Below are positions 17,107-24,960 of a stretch of 64,000 nucleotides of DNA, piece by piece. The DNA lies in contig NZ_LPUF01000001.1 in NCBI RefSeq assembly GCF_002072955.1, positions 1,386,896 to 1,450,895 on the forward strand, in the 5' to 3' direction. The position numbers were made by a program, and so were the translations under genes. Every line of letters begins with the position of its first letter. The stretch's first letter is position 1. This stretch comes from Methyloprofundus sedimenti. Its GTDB lineage: Bacteria; Pseudomonadota; Gammaproteobacteria; Methylococcales; Methylomonadaceae. The notes beneath the pieces were generated by a model. That model had not been told where the DNA came from. It did not search any database and worked only from the letters and a program-made list of their open reading frames with translations.

Positions 17107-18390
17107 ATGATACCTGATAAAGCCTTAGATCATCGGCCCAAAATTTTATTTATTAGCCCGATTATGCCAAGTGATAGCGGCAACGGGCCGGCAATGCGTG
17201 CCGCTTTATTTGTGCGCGCATTGGCAAAAAATTATCAAGTTTATCTTCATGTTATTCCCGTTTTAGGCACCGTACCTGACGCTTTAAATACCTTGAATCT
17301 TGATGATTTTTGCAGACAAGTGACAGTACAAAAATTACAGCAAGATCCCGTTTATGAATTTATAAATAACATTAGTTTAGATCGACATCGCTTGGCGGCA
17401 TTAGCTGAATATCATCAAGTTGCACTCAGCCGTTTTGCAACGCCAGAAGCACGTAGTCAAATTCAGAGCCTTTATGCATCGGTTGAATTCGCAGCTATCC
17501 ATGTTTTTCGTTTGTATATGGTGGCCTTTATCCAAGCTTATTTTGATGGTAACAAAATTCCTATTATTTTGGATATGGATGATTACGAATCTGTTACGCA
17601 TCATCGTTTTGCCGAATTATATAGGCGCAGACAAATGCCTGCCCATGCATTCTTAGAACATGCAGAAGCCGTTAAATATACACATATGGAGCAGCACTGG
17701 ATACCTTGCTTTAAGCATGTGTATCTTAGTAATGAGCAAGATTATTCAGGTCTTGTTAAGCGCTTCCCAAAAACTAAATTTCGGACTCTGGCTAATGCCG
17801 TATCGATACCCAAAACAATGCCGAAGCCAGAGCCAGGTAAGCCTTTCACCCTGCTATACATTGGGACCATGAACTATTTTCCTAATCAAGATGCCGTTAT
17901 GTATTTTTGTACAGATATTTTACCTGCATTGCGTCAAGCACTCGCCTGTGAAGTGAACCTAGTGATTGCCGGTGCCAATCCAAGTCAAAATGTTCTGGCT
18001 TTAAGCAAACAACCAGGCGTTCAAGTGACTGGGCGAGTTAGCGATTTGGCTCCGCTGTATCATCAAGCCGATATAGTGGTTGCGCCCATACGTGCTGGTG
18101 GTGGTACACGCATTAAAATTCTGGAAGCCTTTGCCTACCAACGTCCGGTAATAGCCACCACTTTGGCATTGGAAGGGATTGCAGCAATCCACGAAACACA
18201 TGTATTAATTGCTGAAAACAGCGAAGCATTTATCAAAGCGTGTATCAGTTTAATTGGTCAAGCTGATCAGGCAAAAAAATTATCGGATAATGCTTACAAG
18301 CTTGTATGTCTAAACTACAGCCAGGAAATCATCATGAAACAAATTCAGTTGTCCATGGCACGTGTATTACTTGATGACAAACCCAATTAA
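17107..18390 (+). CDS. Family 4 glycosyltransferase
   Basis: 427 residues with GT-B layout: ILFISPIMPSDSGNGPAMRA at the start, LLYIGTMNYFPNQDAV, and the C-terminal VAPIRAGGGTRIKILEAFAY followed by PVIATTLALEGI. This matches the glycosyltransferase group found in exopolysaccharide and exosortase-linked loci. The stop codon overlaps that of the opposite gene in a shared TTAA at 18387-18390, so nothing separates the two convergent genes. Confidence 0.87.
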   Translation: MIPDKALDHRPKILFISPIMPSDSGNGPAMRAALFVRALAKNYQVYLHVIPVLGTVPDALNTLNLDDFCRQVTVQKLQQDPVYEFINNISLDRHRLAALAEYHQVALSRFATPEARSQIQSLYASVEFAAIHVFRLYMVAFIQAYFDGNKIPIILDMDDYESVTHHRFAELYRRRQMPAHAFLEHAEAVKYTHMEQHWIPCFKHVYLSNEQDYSGLVKRFPKTKFRTLANAVSIPKTMPKPEPGKPFTLLYIGTMNYFPNQDAVMYFCTDILPALRQALACEVNLVIAGANPSQNVLALSKQPGVQVTGRVSDLAPLYHQADIVVAPIRAGGGTRIKILEAFAYQRPVIATTLALEGIAAIHETHVLIAENSEAFIKACISLIGQADQAKKLSDNAYKLVCLNYSQEIIMKQIQLSMARVLLDDKPN

Positions 18391-19526
18391 ATATCATTAA
18401 CAATTTCTAATAAGCGCTGAGCCGCAAGCGTCCAGTTTAGTTGACGATTTAAGCGTTGACGTATATCTGCTTGCGGCTGGTCAGTTCCAGCTATTGCCTG
18501 CTGAATAGCTGCCGCGGCTGCCTCTTCGTCAGCTTGCCACCACTGGGCATTTTGGAATAAGGAGCGGATATTTTTATCTATCTTGTTTGGGTCTATAGAG
18601 ACTTCTCGACACGGCAGTAAGCATGCGACACTGCTATCAAGATAACTTTGATAAGCGGTATGATCGGGAGCAATCAAACGCAAACCGCTGGCACCCGCTT
18701 CAGTCATCGGTTGATCCCAACCTTCGCCAAACGACATACTCCAATAATGGGTAGCCGTAGTATATAGTGCCGGCATTTGCGCATCAGTAAGCACTTGATC
18801 GGTGAATAAAATGCTCGCCGCTTGACTGCGATCTTTACCGATAGCTTTTTCCATCAGGGTTAGATCTCGCAAAAATTTAAGCAACGATGCTGGGCTATGA
18901 TTGAGCTTGATAATTAGTATGGCATCATCATCTTGATGGGTAGCTTGAATCCATACGCGAAGTAATGATAATAAATTTTTACGGGTAACAATTTCTGAAA
19001 TATTCAAAACACGTACTCGGTATTCGCTAACCGCTTTGCCATTTTTATCGGTTAAGTTCAAAGGGACAACAGTCGGTCGAAAGCGTTGGCTATCAACACC
19101 AAGCGGGCAAATGCGAATACGTTGTTCTGGAAATCCAGAATCACACCAGAAGCGTTTAGAAGATTTGGTCGGGACGATGACCAAATCATGCTGTTGATTT
19201 TGCCGTAGCCAAAACTCAGGAATACGACTGGCTTCAAACATAGTGAAATTAACGTTAGCTTTATCGACCAAAACCTTAACTTGATGAGGCATGCAAAAAT
19301 GTAAGGCAATGTTCGATTCTATCGGTTTTTCAAATTGATCAAACCATGAATCTCGTTGATCCGTCGTTAGTTTTGCTGGCGACCAATGCGCAAGATCCTG
19401 CAAATTTATACGTGCCCCAGCTTTAACAAGGTAGCGCACAAAACTGCGTACGGTACAATCATGACCACTATAGCCCTTGTAAGGTCCACGAACTAACAAT
19501 GGTAACGACTTAGCATCTGGTTTCAT
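18387..19526 (-). CDS. Glycosyltransferase, GT4-like
   Basis: 379 residues. The N-terminal region (GPYKGYSGHDCTVRSFVRYL) and the C-terminal SFGEGWDQPMTEAGASGLRL give a GT-B fold, with ICPLGVDSQRF as the hinge motif. It is similar in organisation to the other GT4 proteins here but longer in the middle. It completes a four-glycosyltransferase cluster of mixed orientation with no polymerase or flippase, so the product is likely a short glycan or protein glycosylation (inference). Confidence 0.82.
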   Translation of the reverse strand: MKPDAKSLPLLVRGPYKGYSGHDCTVRSFVRYLVKAGARINLQDLAHWSPAKLTTDQRDSWFDQFEKPIESNIALHFCMPHQVKVLVDKANVNFTMFEASRIPEFWLRQNQQHDLVIVPTKSSKRFWCDSGFPEQRIRICPLGVDSQRFRPTVVPLNLTDKNGKAVSEYRVRVLNISEIVTRKNLLSLLRVWIQATHQDDDAILIIKLNHSPASLLKFLRDLTLMEKAIGKDRSQAASILFTDQVLTDAQMPALYTTATHYWSMSFGEGWDQPMTEAGASGLRLIAPDHTAYQSYLDSSVACLLPCREVSIDPNKIDKNIRSLFQNAQWWQADEEAAAAAIQQAIAGTDQPQADIRQRLNRQLNWTLAAQRLLEIVNDI

Positions 19527-19828
19527 AAAGAGTTCGACTTTGTCGATAATTAGGTTTGGAATAAGAATATTCTACTATAAATTGATTGCCTTACTGATGC
19601 CAGTATTGACCATGATCAATGCGATATTGATCTATAAGTCAATCGGTTCCATTGCCTAAAGCTTGTGCTTAAACATCGCGTCGATACCACACCTGATGAA
19701 GTATTGGAGTGCGTGCTGAATACGGAGGCATTATGGTAGAGACAAACAAAATAACGAAAATCTAGACACTATAAACTGAATAGTCATATTGCGACGTCGC
19801 ACGTTAAAGATTCTATTCAATAACTGGG
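19527..19828. other. Non-coding stretch before the group II intron fragment
   Basis: About 300 bases without a supportable gene. Short coding-like phrases (for example around 19655-19740) suggest a decayed gene I cannot identify. Confidence 0.3.
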
Positions 19829-20197
19829 GTGTGCGGCCGAGCAATGTCGATAATTTCAGCAGGTGAAAGTCCAGCTCTGGCAAGATAGGTCAACAACCAG
19901 ATAGTAAACATCGGGCAGGCGGAGGTGACTCCAAATGTCAAGCACGATGGGCGTAAGCCAGCAGGCCGTATGCGCAAGTTGAAGTGGTTTAGCCTCGAAA
20001 TGATTTTACACAAACAGGACGACAGAGTACCCCTTTTGAAGTCCCCATTCTATGACGCGCATGAAAAGTACCATAGGGCTGCTTCGGGGTTGTAAAGCAT
20101 GGCATGCTGGAGACTGGAAATAATCGGCAAAAGCGACTCAGGAAGTCGGATGTTGGCATAGTACCAATGAAAGTGTGTAATGCGACTGGAGGGAAGA
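19829..20197 (+). mobile_element. Group II intron 5' fragment (no reverse transcriptase)
   Basis: The sequence starts near GTGTGCGGCCGAGC and continues with GGTGAAAGTCC and later GGAAGTCGGATGTTGGCATA, GTACCAATGAA and CTGGAGGGAAGACC. These are typical of domain I of bacterial group II introns upstream of the intron-encoded protein. The maturase gene and domains V-VI are absent, so the intron is dead. It abuts the duplicated 3' part of the HTH-like gene at about 20198, apparently through a deletion. Confidence 0.65.
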
Positions 20198-20436
20198 CCA
20201 ATAAAGAGGCTGTAAAGGCTTTGGCTAAACCCGTTGAGTTATCTATTGACGAGCAAGCCGCAGCCATTAAAAAACACCATATATCAGCAATGGGCAAGGC
20301 TAGTAAATTAGGTGAGACATTAAGAGGGCTCGATACTACACATATTAGTAGCGAGGAAGTAGTCAGCTGGAAGACCTATCTGGATGATGTTAAAGAATCT
20401 ATTCTGGTACTTGAAAAGGAACTTGGTTATGAATGA
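20198..20436 (+). pseudogene. Truncated second copy of the HTH-like gene
   Basis: This encodes the last 79 residues of the protein at 9638-10444 (EAVKALAKPVELSIDEQAAA onward, ending KELGYE) with a few substitutions. The frame is intact and can be read from an ATG at 20104 inside the intron fragment, but that start is artificial. The long direct repeat itself runs 20198-20445. Confidence 0.85.
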
Positions 20437-20717
20437 GCTGATAGCGCTGTAGCTAGTTATTATGGTGGAGGAAAATAAGTGGTAGATTGTTTTCATTGAT
20501 TGACTCCTTGTCGGTCAATAGGAGAAGCCATTCAGTATATGCAATATGTTATCCAGATTAGTGAAATAAGGTTTACCTTATATTGCTTCTAAATTGAGAA
20601 AGGACAAAGGTAAGATAAACAAACCAAACCCAGATAATAGCTTGTATGATAAATATTCCTTGTTAGGTGACATGACCATCCATTTTAATAATTTCAATTC
20701 AAATACAGGAAAGACAA

Positions 20718-21077
20718 ATGAGTAATGATGATATCCGGTTAATTGAATCGACAATCCAGTACTATATAAATGGCGCTAAATCTGGTAAGGGCGATGATAT
20801 GAAGCCTGTATTTCATAAAGATGCAACCATTTTTGGCTACATCGGAAGTGATTTGTTTGCAGGGCCAATTAAAAAACTTTATGATTGGAATGATGAAAAC
20901 GGCCCCGCCACTGATATCGTGGCAAATATTGCAAACATTGATATTGAAGGTTTAATCGCGACAGTAAGATTAGAATCAGATAATTGGACAGGTCATAAAT
21001 TCACTGATTTTTTTACACTACTAAAAGTTGATGGTGAGTGGAAAATTATGAACAAGGTATTTTACCTCCATGGTTGA
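20718..21077 (+). CDS. NTF2-like protein (lumazine-binding-type / SnoaL-like)
   Basis: The 119-residue protein has the NTF2 cone-fold pattern: an N-terminal helix IESTIQYYINGAKSGKGDDM, KPVFHKDATIFGYI, and the closing strands FTDFFTLLKVDGEWKIMNKV. Relatives are annotated as putative lumazine-binding proteins, but ligand and activity are unknown. Its own start is well placed (AGGAAAGACAAATG). It stands alone between the intron fragment and the molybdoenzyme. Confidence 0.75.
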   Translation: MSNDDIRLIESTIQYYINGAKSGKGDDMKPVFHKDATIFGYIGSDLFAGPIKKLYDWNDENGPATDIVANIANIDIEGLIATVRLESDNWTGHKFTDFFTLLKVDGEWKIMNKVFYLHG

Positions 21078-21340
21078 TGGTCATTTTTAGCAAATGTCAC
21101 CCTACAAGCCGCGCGTCATAGAGAAACGTTATATCTTTAGCGAGGAAATTTGGTTGAAAAACAGTAATATTGAAAAACGCTGAGATTGATGGCGGTGATC
21201 AAGCGTTTAACTGAAGAAAAATACGCTTGGAAGCTGGAAAAATAGAAACAGATGTAAATTGCTATTCGCACTATTGTTTAAAGCAATCACCTGAATATAT
21301 TGCAGAGAATTAAAAAAAATATAATAAAGAGGTATTAACG

Positions 21341-23464
21341 ATGTCCGCTCAAATAAAAAAAACTGCACATGGTGGTTGCCCACATGACTGTCCTGATACC
21401 TGTTCAATGGTCTATGAAGTTGAGGATGGAAAGCTGGTGGGTGTTAAAGGCAACCCTGATCACCCTATGACTCGCGGTGGTTTATGTGTCAAATTAAAAG
21501 ATTACGAAAAAAGGCATTACCATCCAGACCGTCTGCTATACCCACTACGTCGTACAGGTCCAAAAGGCAGCAAACAGTTCGAAAGGATTAGCTGGGATGA
21601 AGCGCTGGATGAAATCACCACTAAATGGAAAGCGATTATCGACGAGCATGGACCGCATGCGATTATGCCTAATAGTTATCTTGGCAACCAGGGTCTGGTG
21701 CATGGCTTAAATGGCGGAGATGCCTTTTTTAATCGTATGGGCGCAACGGTTACCGAACGTACATTTTGTGGTGAAGGTTCTTGTACGGCCTGGTTGTTGA
21801 CTGTCGGCCCTACGGCGGGTGTTGACCCCGAAAGTTTTATTCACTCTAAATACATCGTAATTTGGGCCTGTAATTCAGTCAGTACCAATTTACATCATTG
21901 GCATACCGTTAAAGAAGCGCAGAAAAAAGGGGCGAAAGTCATTGTTATAGATTCTTTTGCTTCAAAAACGGCCAAAGAAGCCGACTGGCATATTGCGCCC
22001 AAGCCAGGCACAGATGGGGCCCTGGCGATGGCCGTAATTCACACTCTTATTGAAGAAGGTTTGGTCGATCAGGATTATGTGGATAATTATACGGTTGGTT
22101 ATGCTGATTTAGCCGAACGTGCTAAAGCACGAACACCAGAATGGGCGGAACAAATTACCGGTATCCCAGCTGATGATATACGTAAGTTTGCCAGAGAATA
22201 TGCCACGACTCCGCCAGCCGCCATTCGTCTGGGTGTCGCCTTAGAAAGAAGCTATGGCGGCGGCCAGGCTATTCGTGCGGTGGCTTGTCTTCCTGCTTTA
22301 ATTGGTGCCTGGCGTCATGTCGGTGGCGGTGCATTACAATTCCCCGTATGGGAACATCCGTATAAGTTTGATGTTATCTGTCGCGCCGACTTAATTCCAG
22401 AAGGTACGCCTGTGGTTAATAATCTTCAACTCGGTCGCGTGCTAACAGGTGAGACAAAGCTTGATACGCCGATTAAATCAATGATGTGCTGGAATACCAA
22501 TCCAGTGACACAGGCACCTGAAACTGACAAGATTATCGAGGGATTGAAACGCGAAGATCTGTTTATGGTATCCGCCGAACATTTTATTTCTGATACCGCT
22601 GCGTATGCCGATATTGTACTACCTGCATCGATGGGCGCTGAAATGGAAGATATGGTTCTCTCCTGGGGACATCTGTATCTGACATATAATGAAAAATGTG
22701 TCGAATCCCCAGGCGAAGCTATCCCGAATAATGAGATTTTCCGTCGATTAGCGCAGCGCATGGGATATGAAGAAGAAAATTTCAAATGGTCAGATAGTGA
22801 ATGTTTAGAAAACTATGTGGACTGGGAGTCACCTGCCTGCGCAGGCATTGATCTGAATTACATGCGAGAACATGGCTTTGCACGGTTGAATGTCGGTACT
22901 AAAGATGATCGTGCGCCGCATAAAGAAGGCAACTTTCCAACACCTTCGGGTAAATGTGAATTTAAACTCGATGGTGCAACCAACTTTGTTGCAGGACCCT
23001 TTCGCCAAATGTATGAAGGTTTTCAAGCGGGTGAATTATTGGATAGTCTGCCTGATTATGTTGCTTCCAGAGAAACGGCTGAGACTAATCCAGAGTTATT
23101 TAAAAAATATCCTTTGAATATTCTTTCACCTAAAAGCCATGGCTTTCTAAATTCCTGCTATGCCAACATGGATCATAAAATTAAAGGACAAGGTGAACAA
23201 TTTGTTTTAATTCATGTTATTGATGCTGATGCTCGAGGCATTAAGGAAAATAATAAGGTACGTGTGTTTAATGGTCGAGGTGCATTTGAAGGCGATGCCA
23301 GAATTACCGATGATGTGAGTGCCGGTATTATTGTTGCAACATTGGGTTATTGGAGGCAGTTAAACAAAGGGACGGTTAACTGCATTAGTTCCGCCGAATT
23401 TGTTGATATGGGCCATGCACCGACATTTTCAGATAACTTGGTTCAGATTGAATTGGTAAGCTGA
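21341..23464 (+). CDS. Molybdopterin-dependent oxidoreductase (DMSO reductase family)
   Basis: 707 residues. The N-terminal [4Fe-4S] site is C13, C17, C21 and C49 (GGCPHDCPDTC...GGLC). Molybdopterin-binding segments follow: TFCGEGSCTAW, VIWACNSVSTN, KPGTDGALAMAVIH, and the C-terminal molydopterin dinucleotide-binding domain (LNILSPKSHGFLNS...RVFNGRGAF). No twin-arginine leader is present, so it is probably cytoplasmic. The substrate is not identifiable; no electron-transfer subunit gene is adjacent. It is unlike NasA in sequence feel and in lacking a C-terminal [2Fe-2S] domain. RBS GAGG lies nine bases before ATG. Confidence 0.87.
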   Translation: MSAQIKKTAHGGCPHDCPDTCSMVYEVEDGKLVGVKGNPDHPMTRGGLCVKLKDYEKRHYHPDRLLYPLRRTGPKGSKQFERISWDEALDEITTKWKAIIDEHGPHAIMPNSYLGNQGLVHGLNGGDAFFNRMGATVTERTFCGEGSCTAWLLTVGPTAGVDPESFIHSKYIVIWACNSVSTNLHHWHTVKEAQKKGAKVIVIDSFASKTAKEADWHIAPKPGTDGALAMAVIHTLIEEGLVDQDYVDNYTVGYADLAERAKARTPEWAEQITGIPADDIRKFAREYATTPPAAIRLGVALERSYGGGQAIRAVACLPALIGAWRHVGGGALQFPVWEHPYKFDVICRADLIPEGTPVVNNLQLGRVLTGETKLDTPIKSMMCWNTNPVTQAPETDKIIEGLKREDLFMVSAEHFISDTAAYADIVLPASMGAEMEDMVLSWGHLYLTYNEKCVESPGEAIPNNEIFRRLAQRMGYEEENFKWSDSECLENYVDWESPACAGIDLNYMREHGFARLNVGTKDDRAPHKEGNFPTPSGKCEFKLDGATNFVAGPFRQMYEGFQAGELLDSLPDYVASRETAETNPELFKKYPLNILSPKSHGFLNSCYANMDHKIKGQGEQFVLIHVIDADARGIKENNKVRVFNGRGAFEGDARITDDVSAGIIVATLGYWRQLNKGTVNCISSAEFVDMGHAPTFSDNLVQIELVS

Positions 23465-23915
23465 GTCGATTTATAAATTCACAGGCTTTATGTCAGTAGA
23501 AAATTCAAAACATAACAAGTGACAAGGGTTAAGAAAAAGTCGTTCTCTTTTTAAGCTCAACCTTTATTGGTTTAATATTAGATGAAACAGGATGCTTGCT
23601 CTGATTTTTTGAGTGACTGCTGTGAGTTGGGTATTGACCACATTGAGCTTATACTTATAATTTACCTATAACTACGAATCTGAATGGTCGCTTGATAGCC
23701 AGAAACCTAATAAACAGGGAGAGCTGCCAACAGTATTGGAGGTTTGTTTTTATCGGACTAATTGGAGTGATTTATTGGGTTTATCTAAGTGCCAAGTCTC
23801 ATCTAGTTTAACAATCTAAGCATTTCCCTAGTATCAACAATGTGAAGCATATCGGTCGAGACCGATGTAAAATATCATTGAAAGAATATTTAACCATCAA
23901 ATGTAAGCCAAGAAA
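23465..23915. other. Non-coding stretch
   Basis: About 450 bases after the molybdoenzyme gene. I see no gene, RNA or repeat I can support. Confidence 0.35.
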
Positions 23916-24365
23916 ATGAGCAGAATCATATCATCGGTGCCGGGCCGCATAAGGCTTCGCGACAAAATTTTGCGCGATCCAATCAAACTAAACGAATTGA
24001 AAAAAGCGCTATCTCAAATAGCCGTTATTACTTCGTTACAAGGCAATGCCCGTACCGGCAGCCTTTTGTTGTACTTCGACCGAAATTCTATTGCGCTTTC
24101 GACCATGGAAGCGAATATTGACTCCACTGTTGAACAAATAATTGGTCAAGCTCCGAAACCACAGTTTTTGCTGTCGAAAAAGAACTTTACCCGTTATAAC
24201 AAAATGGCAATGTTAGCGAGTTTAGGAGCGTCGTTAATAGCACTCCGTATAGAGCGCAGGAAATCTCGGATACGCTGGCATCAACTGACAGGTTATTTAT
24301 TTATTGCAAATCTGGGCGTGCATTTATTTTTCTATCGCAGAGCCTTACGTCGCACTTTTCGTTGA
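23916..24365 (+). CDS. HMA-like (heavy-metal-associated domain 2) membrane protein
   Basis: The 149-residue protein begins SSVPGRIRLRDKILRD and continues with an HMA-like beta-alpha-beta pattern including GNARTGSLLLYFD. It lacks the CxxC metal site, as in the HMA_2 group. The C-terminal half has two hydrophobic segments (MAMLASLGASLIAL and YLFIANLGVHLFF) and a very basic end (RRALRRTFR). The role is unknown; relatives occur near metal transporters and in N-termini of P-type ATPases. Confidence 0.6.
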   Translation: MSRIISSVPGRIRLRDKILRDPIKLNELKKALSQIAVITSLQGNARTGSLLLYFDRNSIALSTMEANIDSTVEQIIGQAPKPQFLLSKKNFTRYNKMAMLASLGASLIALRIERRKSRIRWHQLTGYLFIANLGVHLFFYRRALRRTFR

Positions 24366-24960
24366 GAACACCATCAATTTGTTCGGTAAATTCACTACCC
24401 AAAAATATTTCATAGTGTCTCTAAATTGAGACGCTATGAAAAAGATTAAATTAAGTCATCTCATTAATTAATAAACCCTTATATTCCAATATATTATATT
24501 CATTTAGTATTGTGTTTTTAATAGGATAATTCTACAGAAACAAATAAAACCATAATTTTTGTCTGGTAATGGGGACGATATCAAGTAGTCAGCCATAAAA
24601 TGATAGTAATTAAGACGTGCTTCACTATTGTTTTTATGTAATTGCCCCCTAACCACTTAAAGATTTTTGTTTTGATTATAAAGTTTGTTACTGGTTCAAA
24701 GTCTATGTATAGAGGGCGTTATCAGAGCTAATTGGATGCCTTTTATACAGGTATATTTTAATTACGATTAAATAGGCATAATTATTGCTTTGATAATAAA
24801 GGAGAGTTTTTCAGCCCCATTCCATCCTCGTATACAATGAAAGCATCAGCTTCAATGGTTACTCGTTATCAAAAGTGGATATAAGTTTGGGGTATCCTAA
24901 GTGAAAATCCTGCTGATATAGCGTTTAATTTAGCTTATAACATAACCATAAGAGGATCAT
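24366..24960. other. Non-coding stretch upstream of the multihaem cytochrome
   Basis: About 600 AT-rich bases. A hairpin at 24408-24441 (TTTCATAGTGTCTC / GAGACGCTATGAAA) could terminate the HMA gene, although its T-run lies on the other strand. The rest, likely holding the cytochrome promoter, shows no clear motif. Confidence 0.4.

Noticed and set aside
21341-23464. Assignment of the molybdoenzyme as assimilatory nitrate reductase NasA
   Set aside because: It lacks the extra C-terminal [2Fe-2S] domain, is not next to nitrate genes and reads more like a general DMSO-reductase-family enzyme.
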